Assembly: GCF_005239225.2 (NCBI RefSeq) | Contig: NC_133294.1 | Span: 18,675,631 to 18,739,630 of the forward strand | Source of the DNA: Populus alba | Lineage: Eukaryota > Streptophyta > Magnoliopsida > Malpighiales > Salicaceae | Length of the DNA stretch: 64,000 nt | Reading direction: 5' to 3' | In this document: one piece after another, positions 36,336 through 48,400 of the stretch | How the letters are laid out: every line of letters begins with the position of its first letter | How positions within the stretch are numbered: the stretch's first letter is position 1 | The notes under the pieces: model-generated | Database searches by the model: none | Told to the model about the DNA's origin: nothing | Seen by the model: only the letters and a program-made list of their open reading frames with translations | Made by a program: the position numbers and the translations under genes

Positions 36336-36941
36336 ATGGAAAACGAAGAAAGAGCCTAGTTGGAAGCCCAACATCAAAAAGAGGTGGACAATCTTAAAGA
36401 AGAAGTCGCAAGGCTTACTAGTTTACTCGAGCAGGCCTTGAGAGATAAATCCGGAAAAGCAACACTTACAGCTCAGCCTGAACCTATGTTGGTAAATCCC
36501 TTCAATCTACAGAATCTGGGGGCAAATGGATTGTCGTCTGATTTTCAACAAGCCATGCATTTTCATCCAGCATACCCCACGAGAATATCATTTACCATTG
36601 ATTCTACAGAGAATGAATCTCAAAAGGGCAAAATGGTAAAAGAAGATGAGCTGAACAAATTCATTGCCCTAGAACAAAGGATGAGAGCATTTGAGGGAAT
36701 TCACCTATATGATCCTATAAAGGCTGCTGAGATATGTTTGGTGCCCAACGTAGTCATTCCAAAAAATTTTAGAGTGCCAGAATTTGTTAAATATACGGGA
36801 ATTCAATGCCTCATAACTCATCTCAAAGCATACTGCAACAAAATGACTGAGGTGGTTCATGATGAGAAACTGCTGATTCATTTCTTTCAAGACAGTCTGA
36901 GTAATATTGCCCTCACTTGGTATATGCGGTTAGACAATTGA
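36336..36941 (+). pseudogene. gag of the Tat/Ogre-type element, broken
   Basis: Translation from the ATG at 36336 meets TAG at 36357 after seven codons; Gln (CAG) is the likely original. It then runs open from 36360 to 36941 (193 aa). The N-terminus is a coiled coil (EVDNLKEEVARLTSLLEQAL). The later part has the gag blocks RMRAFEGIHLYDPIKAAEICLVPNVVIP, FRVPEFVKYTG, HLKAYCNKM and LLIHFFQDSL...LTWYMRLD, which match Tat/Ogre gag proteins. Sequence similarity stops abruptly at 36941. This is a capsid precursor of a retrotransposon, not a host gene. Confidence 0.85.
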
Positions 36942-38560
36942 ACATGAAGAGAACTACGGTTAGCCTCATGTTCTCCAATTTTTCTGGGTTGATTGCTCTG
37001 GCTCCCCTCCAATAAGTTGTATCTGTATAATGTATTTATAAAAAATAAATTATTTGTTTTTAGCAACCAAAATTAATCTCTCAAATAAAATAAATAAAAA
37101 TAGAAAAATTAGTTGAAGTACAATACTTTCAGGTATATCTATCTTTTATTTTTACAAGTAAGATTAACTTCTCATTTTAGTATTTAATTAGTGTTAACAA
37201 ATCTTATTTGATTTATCAATTCATATTTTTTAAATTTATTTTATTAAATATAAACAATATATCTACATCTGAATTAAGAAAATTCATAATACCCCAAAAC
37301 ACATCCATAACAATGACGTTTTCTTCTTTTGCAATAAAATTAACTTATAATCATACTCCATACATTACACGAGTTATAAGAATAGTTTATATTCTAAAAA
37401 AACCTTAATTTACTGTTTTCAATAAAAATGATACTACAAGTCATTTGTATTTCCAAAATTACATTAATTATTTTCATGAAAACATCCGTGCAAATATAGT
37501 TTTGATACCCGATAGAGTGAGTATGATTTTGTATTTGAAACTTATTTATGAAAAATTTTATTTTTTTATTTTAAATTTATATTTTTATGATTTTGAATTA
37601 TTTTAATGTAGTAATATTAAAAATATATTTTTTTAATAAAATTATTTTAATATATTTATAAGTAAAAAATACTTTAAAAAAATAATCACTACTAAAAAAT
37701 AAATCCCAAACACCATCTTAATTTAGTATTGGACAATTATATCATATACACCAAGTAATAGAATTTTAAAAAATAATTATATAGTTTGCTCCTGACGTTT
37801 CCTCGAATCTCTTTCATTCCAAGTTTACGCAAAATTTGATTCTATAAATTGTTTTTATATTCTCGCTCTCTCTTGTCTTCCTCAAGCATTTAAATTTAAT
37901 TTTATATTAAAGATTATTTTATATATATATATATTTAAATTATTTTAATATAATAATCTCAAAAATAATTTTTTTAAAAAAATATTATTTTAATATATTT
38001 TTAAACGAAAAGCATTTAGAACCGTAATCACTATTACAATACTAAACAGATTCTTTCTATTTAAGAATATTATATAAACTGTATTTTTTAAAATTTTAAT
38101 TGTATTTTTTTGCTAAAAAATATTTTTAATACATGTTTTCAGATTATTTTAATATGATAATATCAAAAATAATTTTTAAAAAATAAAAAAATATATTATT
38201 TTAATATATTTTTAAACAAAAAAAATTTTAAATCATATTATTTTCCTCGTATCTTTACAAGTTTTCCCTAAAATATTTTCACATTGTATATCAACCTTAA
38301 AAATGAATAGTGTTTTAATCCATCACATGCAACTACAGATCACAATAAACATCCATGGATCCGGTTTGGCACATCCATATTTGAATATAAAATTATTATT
38401 TATACCCGACTCGAAACCTAATAAATATAAATTTTAAATACCCAATCCTAAATCGGTTTCAGATATCCATAACCCGACTCTAACCCAACCCCACCACAAA
38501 CCCGAATAATATAATTTCACAGCTGAAATTTGAAAAAAGGAGAGTTTTAGTGGTGATTGG
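36942..38560. other. AT-rich spacer with MITE-like units
   Basis: The first part (to about 37020) does not continue gag, so the element was cut here. The rest is AT-rich and includes the triplicated unit annotated separately. A diverged motif of CCCGACTC/CCCGAATA words lies at 38400-38510. No gene. Confidence 0.45.
37570..38245. repeat. Three copies of an AT-rich MITE-like unit
   Basis: The core 'ATTATTTTAATATATTTTTAAA' and the companion 'TTATTTTAATATRATAATMTCAAAAATAATTTTT' recur at about 37600-37690, 37935-38010 and 38140-38225. Copies end in 'AATCACTACTA..CCAAACACC'-type sequence. Related copies lie near 6640-6760, 18770-18965 and 53460-53540. Confidence 0.6.
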
Positions 38561-38613
38561 CGCAGATGAGAGCGCTTGTCTGGATCTGAGTAAGTGCAAA
38601 CAAAGTTATAAAG

Positions 38614-38976
38614 ATGAAGAGAAGTTTCCGCAGCATTAAAAATCAAGAGAGTGATGGCTCCATGTGTAGATGGGACAGATTAATTGAAGAAACAAGACTT
38701 CTTCGTCTCTCTAAATGCAAATCTTGCAAGCATCGAGCACTCCTCAGAGAAGTTTTTCAAGCATCATGCCTGGAGCAGATATACGAGGATTTAACCAGGA
38801 AAAGACATGAGGAGGACGATCTGCAAAAGTGTGAGCAGCATAAATTCATAGAAGTTAACGCTACAAGAGGAATAACAGGAGCCTTTAGCGCCTGTTATTC
38901 AGATCACAAGCCACTTGGAGAAAGAGTGAGAGGAAGGACCACTGTATATTTTTTTTTTATTAACATGTACATTTGA
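38614..38976 (+). CDS. Unrecognised ORF, 120 aa, possibly a gene fragment
   Basis: I do not recognise this protein. It starts MKRSFRSIKNQ and is basic and Cys-containing (CKSCKHRALL, QASCLEQ, KCEQHKF). It has a charged helical middle (EDLTRKRHEEDDLQ) and ends in a hydrophobic tail (VYFFFINMYI) that runs into T-rich DNA and is unlikely to be native. Codon composition up to about 38940 is clearly less AT-biased than the flanks, which suggests a real or formerly real coding exon. The GTAAGT at 38591-38596 could be a donor of an upstream exon. No function is proposed. Confidence 0.35.
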   Translation: MKRSFRSIKNQESDGSMCRWDRLIEETRLLRLSKCKSCKHRALLREVFQASCLEQIYEDLTRKRHEEDDLQKCEQHKFIEVNATRGITGAFSACYSDHKPLGERVRGRTTVYFFFINMYI

Positions 38977-39084
38977 ATTAGTAATTTGTGTATATTTTAA
39001 TTAATTTTATAAATTTTAAAATAAATGATTATATTTTTTTAGTAGTTTTAAAATTTGTAAGATTTAAACTGCTAACTTTTACAA

Positions 39085-40030
39085 GACTATGTTTGTTTCT
39101 CGGAAAGTAGTTTTCGGGAAACTATTTCCCAAACTTTCTTGTGTTTGTTTGTCATTAAAAAAGTTGGTCAACGAAAAACACTTTTCAGTCAAAGAAAAAT
39201 TTGACTTGATTTTCAGGAAAGTGTTTTCTTTTTAGCTGTGTTTGTTTTTCGAAAAGTGATTTCCGAGAAATCACTTTCCAAACTTTCTTGTGTTTGTTTG
39301 CTAGTAGGAAAATTGATCAATGAAAAACACTTTCCAGTAAAAGAAAAATTTGGCTTAGTTTTTAGGAAAGTGTTTTCCTGAAAAATTTTGGGGGGAAAAC
39401 ACTTTCCGGAAGTTGTGAAAAATTTAGAATTGTCATTATTTACTGATTATATCAAATTTGATCCTCAAACTTTTGATTGCTATATATATTTTGTTTTGAA
39501 TATTTATTTTTCAATTTCATCTCTTAAAATTTTATTTTTATATTAACTTTGGTCCTTATTTTTTATAATTGCTATTTACTTTTTCCTTATCATATTTTTA
39601 TTGAAATTTTTTATCTATCAAATTTGGTCCTCATTCTTTTGATTGTTATTTATTTTATTTGAAATAATTTATGAAATGTTGATTATTATTATTTTAATTT
39701 CTTCATCTTTTTTTTTTAATATTTTAGATTTGATCTATATTATTTTGATTATTATTTATTTTATTTGAGATAATTTATGAAATTATATTTTTTTTTTCAA
39801 TTTCATTCTCATTCAACTTTTTAATTTGTAAGATTTGTTTCTCATTATTTTAATAAACTTGAGAAAAATAAAATATTAATAAGTTATTTTCCAGCTCATT
39901 TTCCATGACATAACCAAACACTGGAAAGTGTTTTCCAACTCATTTTCCATTACACTACCAAATATCGAAAAATACTTTCTCGAAATTCACTTTCCAAAAG
40001 GAAATTACTTTCCAGCAAACAAACGGAGCC
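39085..40030. mobile_element. Non-autonomous DNA element with inverted termini
   Basis: The left end (CTATGTTTGTTTCTCGGAAAGTAGTTTTC) and the reverse complement of the right end (GGCTCCGTTTGTTTGCTGGAAAGTAATTTCC) match over about 25 bp with few differences. The interior is rich in GGAAAGTG/CACTTTCC words that can fold back. The left arm is present twice (about 39088 and 39235). There is no coding capacity. A clean target-site duplication was not found, so hAT assignment is only likely. It lies about 0.7 kb upstream of the RING1 start. Confidence 0.7.
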
Positions 40031-40713
40031 AAAGTAAATCTAAACTCTAATTAGTTGAACTACACCTCTCAAAGTTATATATTTTATTTATATATAGCTT
40101 AGTGTAATTTTATTTTTATTTTTTATTTTAAGGATTTTAATATGTTTTAGGTAATGTAAATTTAACCCGAAAACTTAAAGTTTTATCTAAATCCGTGATA
40201 AGTTAAAATTTTATTTATTTATTTGAGTTGACATACATTAAATTAGTATGAAATTATCATTACTATATGCAATTTATGAATGAATATCTTTTTTACCCCA
40301 AATATATTTATTTAGACATTGCGAGTCTCGTTCATAAAGAATTAGTCCATATATTTTGGATGCATAATATTCATATAAATAGAAAGAATCTAATTTGTAT
40401 AAATAGATGGAAAAAAATAGGCACAAGTCCTGTAATGCAATTGGCACGAGAAACAGCCTCTCTACCCATCCGTTCTTCTCGCTCTCTCAAACGAGGAAGG
40501 GTCAAGCCAAAACCTCAAGCAGTACTCCATCACCACCTCCTTCCTTTTTCACCATCTCCTTCTTGTCTCCTCTCTGTAGAATCAAGAAGCAGCAGCACCC
40601 ATTACCATTAAGCAAAGCGTCACCGATAAAACAAAATCCCCTTCAATTCTTTTGCTTCGTTATTAATATTATTATTACTATTATTATATACATTGGCTTT
40701 CAAGCAAAAAAAA
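40031..40713. promoter_or_regulatory. Upstream region and 5'UTR of RING1
   Basis: AT-rich to about 40430, then markedly pyrimidine- and C-rich (40460-40600, CTCTCTC/CACCACC runs), as is common in plant 5'UTRs. ORFs read here (40267-40611, 40407-40760) are out of the RING1 frame and unsupported. No precise promoter element is claimed. Confidence 0.45.
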
Positions 40714-43700
40714 ATGCCAGCCCAGAAACGTTCCTACGAGACCCTCCAGAAGGAAGATGATACTCTTCTTCGGCAGCAGCAAGACCACACTAACAACAAC
40801 CATGAACAAAAGCAAGAGCCTCGAAGCGATATTGATGATGACGGTGGTGTTGGTGAGCGTACGTGTGCAAATATTTCTACGATAACAACAAGCACTAGTT
40901 CTCGCTTTGTGCATTTTGTTTTGGATTCGATTACGGTTCTTAGCTAAGTATGTTTTCCGTTTCTTTTGCTCTAACAGAATCCGATCGAAGCCAGCCTTCT
41001 TCAAGTATTAACGAAGACGTGAAAGAAGAGTAAGTTTTTCTTGTTTTGGATCGCTCTGTTTCATCGATTATGCTGTTTCTTTTTGATTTGGGATCTTCAC
41101 TTTTTGCTTCTTTCTTACATTTTATTAGTGTATAAAATAACAAGCTTTGTGGGTTTCTCGAGTTTTGTCTTGTCTTTTCTAGCAATGGCTAGCTACCTAT
41201 AGTTGAATTCTCAACCGCGTATTTCTCTATGATGGCGTGGGGAGTTTGGTGTTGGGTTTAAAGGGTTGTCGTGATTTTGGCTCCAATTGGTTTTTTTGCA
41301 TGAAAGTTGGTTTCTTGTGTTACCATATATGTGTAGCTGGTTATAAGACAATTGCAGGCAGTTTCGTTTCGGGATTCGTTTCCGTGGCTGGGAATTTTGT
41401 ATATGCTGGGTAAGATTCCGGTGTTTGCATGTTTGCTGGGTTGTTGAATTTGCATATATTTGTTCGTCTTCCCTTTGAATATGAAGCGTGAATTTTCCTG
41501 TAGCACTTTGTTGATGTGGATTAAGTTAAGCGAAACAACTGATCCAAGAAATGGTTTAACTGGCAGCATCATAATTACGGATTAGCTGTTAAGCAATTTG
41601 ATGGATGATAAGTTCTTGTAATTTGAGAGTCGAGGAATCGTAGTTCTCTACTTGTTTATTTTTATTTTTGCCATACCATGCGGAGCTGTTGAATATGTAT
41701 ATGCATTTTCCAAGGAGCTGAATGATGATACTGACAAAGCTGCAAGCATATGAGTTGTGCAATGCTGTCACAATTTTGAACTCTAAGTTATTTATTTTGT
41801 AATTTGATGAATTTTCTTGGTATATAACATCTCTTTTCTTTCTTTGATTACATCTTGTATACCAAATAGTTTGAATTTTATTTTTTTAACCTCGGGATTT
41901 AGTGGTTTGGGATCTGATGAAATGCAATTTTCAAATGGTTGCCGTTCTTTTATTGATTGCATAGTCTAGACCAGCATGCAATCTCATGTTTGTAGTGTAT
42001 ATGTCAACAACTCGGGGAAAATTATCAATTTAATAAATGAGATCTACAAGCATTTTTTATCTGTTCCTATGACATTTTAACTTAGATTGGTGTCAGTTGT
42101 ATTATACCATGCATTTCCTTTTGAAACTGAGATTTGTACAACAACGAGTAGCTATTACTAAAGTCTATGCTGAATCGCAGGTGCATATTAGAGGCAGAAC
42201 TCACAAGTCTGAAATAGTGTCTGCAAAATAAACTTTTCCAGCTAATTTTACTACTGCAGGTCCTATAATGACTTTTGGCTAAGTGAGATTTTAGATGCTG
42301 TTCAATTTATTAGTCTTTTACATGTTTACTTACCTGGTTGCTGATGCAACATTTTCCTGGATGCTTAGAATAGAAAGGAAACATGTGCTTAGCAGAAGGC
42401 AACTGTGTTTTTTTATTAAAAAAAAAAAAAAAAGAAGGGATTCTAGATTAGAGCATAACTTTAGGATTTCAGCATTCTTTGGTAGATTTTCTGTCATTAA
42501 AATCTTGGAAGGATTTAATATGCATTCAAGCATTTTTCTTCTCATATTTTGCATAATTTTTACACCCTAATAGTTTGGACTAACACTTCAGTTGAGTTCA
42601 TTTAAGAGCAGCCATGCGTACTATGCTTTTTTCCATAGATAATGTGCTACTAATCAAGTTTGATTTTCATAAATATCCCAGGCATCTGAAGCAACAAGTT
42701 TGAGAATAATTCTTATGCATGAAGAAAGAAAAAATTATTGCCGAGCACTAGACATCAATGATTGGCTGTGAATATGTTAGTGACTGACATTGTTTGTGCT
42801 TACACCTGTTTGTAGATATGTTGTAGTGAAGTTGTCGGAGATACGGAAGGAAGTGCAATGCCCAATCTGTCTAGGTATGAGCTTAGGGATTTTCTTTAGT
42901 ATCTTTGAGATAACTTTTGATAGATTCTAAATTACAAATAGCAAGATGTTATCTGCTCTTAAATAATTCTTTAAGAAAAACTATTCTCTAGGATATGTAA
43001 ATAGCACGATGATTTCACTAATTTCTTGTAAGCTCGTTATCTCATATATTCTATTCAAAATAGCTTCTTTCCCTTCTTTATATGCAAGCAGAAATGTTTA
43101 TTTATTTTTATTTTTTAGAAAATTGATTTCTCCTTTTTTGTGTGCAGGGATTATTCGTAAAACAAGAACAGTGATGGAATGTCTGCATCGTTTTTGCAGG
43201 GAATGCATTGACAAATCTATGCGGCTCGGGTACCAAAATCTTGTTTCCTTGAATGATTCTTCCCCCCTAATGTCTCTTTAAAGGAGGCATTCTGAGACTA
43301 AAAATCCACCTTATTTAAAATGTATACCAAAATTCACTACAGAAACAACGAGTGCCCAGCTTGCCGCACGCATTGTGCCAGTCGTAGGTCTTTGAGAGAT
43401 GACCCAAATTATGATGCACTAATAGCAGCTTTGTATCCAGATATTGACAAATATGAAGAAGAGGTAAATAGGATCCTTCCTAATCAGAATCTGATTCTGC
43501 ATTAAAATTTGGAATTCAATTATTAGTTGCTTGAGTATCTGTGGTAGGAATTGGCTTTCCAAGAAGATGAGAAGGCACGTAATAAGGAGGTGAGATATTC
43601 AATTTTTGTTTCAAGTCTTTTTGTATACAGATTCTCATTCATTCATTCTTTAAATTTCTGGTGAATTGAATTTACTACACCAAAGAATGCTACACAAGCA

Positions 43701-45429
43701 AAAGACTAAATCATTCTTCATGTGTGTACATGCTATATGATAGTCAATAGCATGACTACACAAGCAAAAGACTAATTTAATTTACGACACCAAAGAATGC
43801 TACACAAGCAAAAGACTAAATCATTCTTCATATGTGTACATGCTATATGATAGTCAATAGCATGACTATTGCTCGAATGGTCAAAACATGAATTGTAATT
43901 CAACGCTTTATTATTTCTATGTGGATCCAAATGTCTTAGTCTTTCATGTTTCTATCCAGTGTACAGTACCCTTTTACTGGACCTATAATACAGATTTTTG
44001 ATGATACAAGTCACTAATTTTACAATTTTGAGGCTCACTGGTGAATCCTTCACAGTAAACTTGCCATATGTCTTCTCCCAATTCATTTCTTAAGAGTGTT
44101 TAATGTTGAGCTTTATTTGGACAGATCCAGGCTACCATTGCCCAGACTTTTGATCGACAGGCTGAAGCTCTGAGTAGAAAACGGTCAACAGCTAAAGCGA
44201 CGGCAGCAGTATTTGCAAGGAGAACACCAAGTCGATTTCGACATGCCCACTCAAGGGGAAGAAGAAATTATCAAATAGCTGAACTTCAAGGATCTGATGA
44301 CAATGAAGATGCAAATGGTGGTGGAGGCAAAGATTCATCATCTACTGATGAGCACAGTGCAGAAGTCAAACCAAAAAGATACCGGAGGTGTTCAGCTGCT
44401 TTTAATGCAGATGGAAGTGGTGGTGAAAATGATTCAGAAGTGAATAAAGAATCTGTGGGGGCATCTGCTGGGCTCATTAGCTCCTCAGAAAGGCTTGCCT
44501 GGGGCAAAAATGGCATGCGGAGTCACACCCGGTATGGCAGTGCAAATGGCAGCAATGTAAAAAATGCTCGAAACAGTCGCATCTCTAAGTTAGCTGATTA
44601 TCTACGTAACTTGGATGAAAATGATAATGAGGTAAAGTTGATCCAGGGCTGGTTTTGTTGTGGACTAAATAAAATGAGGAACTAAGGAACTTATTTGCAG
44701 CTTTAAACTAGATCAAACAGTTTCGTATTCCAAGTCACAGACTCTGCATCTAACCTTTATGACTGTCGACTTTGTGAAACTATTTTGTTTCTAGATTATT
44801 ATTTCCCCTTGAGCTCTCACTCACTTTACTGCTTCGAAACGATTGACCTGTTTTCTTTAATTTCAGTTGGATATCAACCTCATGCTTGTTTCTTTTGATG
44901 AACAAAGAGTACCCAGTTTGCAGCGCCCATACCTTTGCTGCAGGCCAACTTTGTCGATTAAGAGCTTGTGCCAAGTAATTCTTCTTCCAACCCAAAACCT
45001 GTTTTCTATTAATGACATCTCATTTTATTTTAAGAGCTCCTGTTGCTGCATTTAGAATTGGCTATCCATTCTGTGTTGATTGCAGTATGTTGCTTTCCAA
45101 ACCTCTTTGCAAGCCAATGAAGTGGAAATATATTTGGTCCAAGATATGAATTCCAAGCGCGACTTTTCTGTCTCCATGAGCTCTCCAGTTTCCAGGCACG
45201 GTATAATCGATCCATGCAAAGATAAATTGCAAGTTTTAGAAGAACACGAAACTTTGGGAGGACTCAAAACAAACAATTGCATTCATGGGCACCTGGTGAG
45301 CTCGTTTTCTTAGTTAACATCTACTATATCCATGCTCACATGCAGATGACAATAGTTGTATGAGCACCGTAACAAATATTTTATTTTGCTTTTTCCCCCC
45401 AGCTTCTGGCTTATCAGAAAAAGCTGTGA
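40714..45429 (+). CDS. RING1A: RING1-type Polycomb (PRC1) E3 ubiquitin ligase
   Basis: Ten exons: 40714-40852, 40978-41029, 42816-42874, 43148-43229, 43343-43463, 43548-43589, 44125-44631, 44867-44974, 45086-45295 and 45403-45429. All introns are GT-AG and the frame closes to 448 aa. The N-terminus (1-63) is acidic and polar. A C3HC4 RING follows, with C79, C82, C95, H97, C100, C103, C115 and C118 all present, preceded by the family block EIRKEVQCPICLGIIRKTRT. Then come NNECPACRTHCASRRSLRDDPNYDALIAALYPDI-type sequence, a low-complexity linker, and a C-terminal RAWUL ubiquitin-like domain (about 335-448) ending HGHLLLAYQKKL. Plant RING1A/B partner BMI1 proteins in PRC1 to monoubiquitinate histone H2A and keep developmental genes silent. 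The gene looks intact. RING1A versus RING1B orthology is unresolved. Confidence 0.95.
43672..43868 (+). repeat. 110-bp tandem duplication in RING1 intron 6
   Basis: A segment containing ACCAAAGAATGCTACACAAG and ATGCTATATGATAGTCAATA occurs at about 43679 and again 110 bp later, nearly identical. High identity suggests a recent event. It lies wholly within the intron 43590-44124. Confidence 0.93.
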
Positions 45430-48400
45430 AAGTTCGAATGGTAGAGACATCACCTATCAACTGTCATGGATACCAAGTTTTCTACATCTTGCTTTACACA
45501 GGTATAGATTTAGATACACTCACAACAGGGAACTCTGTCGGGTTTATCTTTCTCAAAGCGTGCACGTTCATGACCATCTGACATTACAGAAATCATAGTA
45601 ATTGTATAGGTTTATTTAAACAAGAATGAGCATTTTATAGCAGGAAAATGGTGTAAGATATCCAACCTTGTTCGTTTAAGGCTTTGCCATCGACTACATT
45701 CGTTCTATGTGCAATGCTGTGATTATGATTCTTTACTGCTGCATTATTTCCTCAAACTCTGATGCATGAGATTTTTGGAAAATTATTTTTTTTACCTAGT
45801 TATTTTTATTTTTCTTATTTAGTTTAAGAACTTTTACAGTAAATGAATTCTCTATTTACTCTATAATTATTTATTAGAATTTTTATTTTTCAGAATTAGA
45901 GTTTTGGCTTATGAATAATATAAATATGATTGGTTAGTTTGTTTTCAGCGTAATTTGTATTTTAATAAAAAGTTTTCTTCGACTAGCTTCTGTCTTCTTC
46001 AATCTTACCCCAAGTTTCCAAGTTGTAAACGGGTTCTTTGCGAAAAATATATAAGGGCACTTCTATGTCCCATCATACCAACATTTTCTAGTGCATCTTT
46101 CATTATGATTTTAAAGAATTTATTAGTTTTACATTAGCCCAATGATGAGCCTGCAATCCTGATGTGATTGGAGGATGAAGATTTTGGGATTTTTTAAAAA
46201 ACTAGCAGAGTTTGCAAAAAAAAAAAAAAAAAAAAAATTGGTAAAGGAGTACAAAAAAAAAAGATTTTGAAAAATAGAAGTTATTTATTTTTATTTTTTT
46301 TGGAGAAACAACACAGATGGGCAAAAATCGTGGTTACGAATAGAGATATATTAAAAATTCACGTCTGAAAATAATGACATTTTAAGAGGATAGTTAAGAT
46401 GAGCTTGTATAAATTGAAAGAGAAAAGAAAAGGAAATTAAAAAATAATGTTTTTAGTGGTATTCTGAAACCTTGATGAATTGACCAGATAAATTTAATAA
46501 CATAAAAAAGATGGTGGTTATAAAATCAATGGAGGATTTTTTTGTCTGAAATCTATTCCGTAACATCTAAAAAATTCTTCAAACCCTAAAATATCAATTT
46601 ATCAAACCAAAAAAACCTAAAAAAAGTTTAAAAATATAAAATTAATATAGAGAAAAAAACATTTGTCAACCCAAATCTACTCTTTCAAGCAAGATCATGA
46701 TTTAAAACCACTATCATCAAAATACTCATTATTAAATTAAACTTGTTGTTAGGTGATTTTTTCTCTTTTTTTTTTTCTAAGTTAAAAATTAAAAGATAAA
46801 CAAAATATATTTTTGGATCAAAATAAAAATTATTGAGAATTCAAGATTAGACGTATATTTTCTTTGTTTTTACATTTCAATCCTATTTCTTTTAATTTTG
46901 TTGTTGTATCATAATTTTAAACTAATTTAATATAATTAGGCTATAAAAATATTCAATTGAAATGAAAAAAAAAATAAAGCAAAAGGAGGCCAGGTGATTA
47001 GTAAAGCACCCTAAAAAAATTCATTTATTTTAATAGAGTCCTAGATATTCTTGTAGTACTGAGTCTTGGTCAACATATAGTTTGGATTATCCTTTTTGTT
47101 TAATGAATATTTAATAACAATTACAAATTATAAAAGAAATTAAATCACATTATTGTTCTCAAAGATTTAGATTCATGGTGGATTGCTAAGTGCAATCCAC
47201 GATGGTTTTATTTATTTATTTTTCATTTTGGTCAATGAAAGAATTATAGAATAAATGGTCATTGAAGTCGATGCTTCGTAGAAGATCTTTCGTCTTGCTA
47301 TGTTAGAGGCGCTTTCATTGCTTTGTTGAATCAATCAATTGGAAGAAATTTTTTTCTTTTAATTTTATCATTTTACTTTATATATTGGTATGGTTTATGT
47401 TTCAAAATTTGTTTTGATTTTCATATTCTAATGTATACAAGATGTCATAAAATATTTTAATAATAAATTAAAAGTTGATATTATTATATAAAATTCTAAA
47501 TTAAAGTTCAAAAATTAAAACAACAAGAATCAAGATTAACACAAAATAACACAATTTTATTTCTTTTTTATTATTCAAAGGGTACAATATACTTTATTTT
47601 TTACAATTAAATTTTTTATTTTTTAGGTTTTCATATTTCAACTCTAAACTTTATTTTTGTCATATTTCATTTCCTTGATGTTCAGGAAAACAAGAAAAAG
47701 TCATTGAAAAAATAAAAGAAATGAGAAAATATTTGGTTGATTACATTTCAATCACTAAAAAGTTTGATCTTAGTGTCCCCTGATTCGTTCTAAAGAGAAC
47801 AATTCAATAAAGATGAATTTTCCCTTCAAACATCCTAGGATATAAGGAAAAGTATATCGGGATATATAAATTTTATTTTAATTTGGTTTGATTTATAATT
47901 TTTAAGTTCATTAAATGGTATTTTAAGGTTGAAAATAACTTTTATAAAAGTTTTTATGGTAAATTAAAAATATTTCTAGGTTAACACAAGTTGAAATTTA
48001 GGTTTTTAGATTTGAAAACTCAAACTCTGACTCTTCAACCATTAGAAATGGCAAACTTTGAACTAAAAGATGATGTTTCATCTATTTTTCAGTTTTATTA
48101 AAGAAAGAAAGAAAGAGTGATAGTCAAAGTTTATGGGCTTGGACTTCCAGGCCATGCATGCGTAGACTTTTTCTTTTAGATCATGAACATAGGTTTGTGT
48201 TTTAGGCCTAGAAACTCATAACCATTTTGTTAATCAACTTTTAACATTTCTTCCTTAATTTTTTTTTAGTTTTAGAATAATTTTTTTAAAATTATATTTT
48301 AAGAGTTATCCACTTATGACATAGTTTTACAAGACAAAATAGAGCTTTTATGGTAATATTAAAATTTACTTTATGAATAATTATGTATTGACCTAATATG

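Larger units (their letters stand above)
34950..36941 (+). mobile_element. Tat/Ogre-type Ty3/gypsy element, 5' part
   Basis: The 5' part is a GC-rich island of repeated GGGCTGGGCC/GCCCAGCCC words (34960-35105). It is followed by an LTR with recurring 'TTCACTGGCGCCAGAGTCGGGAATA' motifs at about 35193, 35323 and 35431. The LTR appears to end in CA at 35753. Next comes the primer binding site TGGCGACTCCACTGGGG (35757-35773), then a leader of about 560 bp, then gag. After 36941 the expected gag, protease, RT and integrase are absent, so the copy is truncated. The upstream LTR boundary was not located. Confidence 0.85.
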
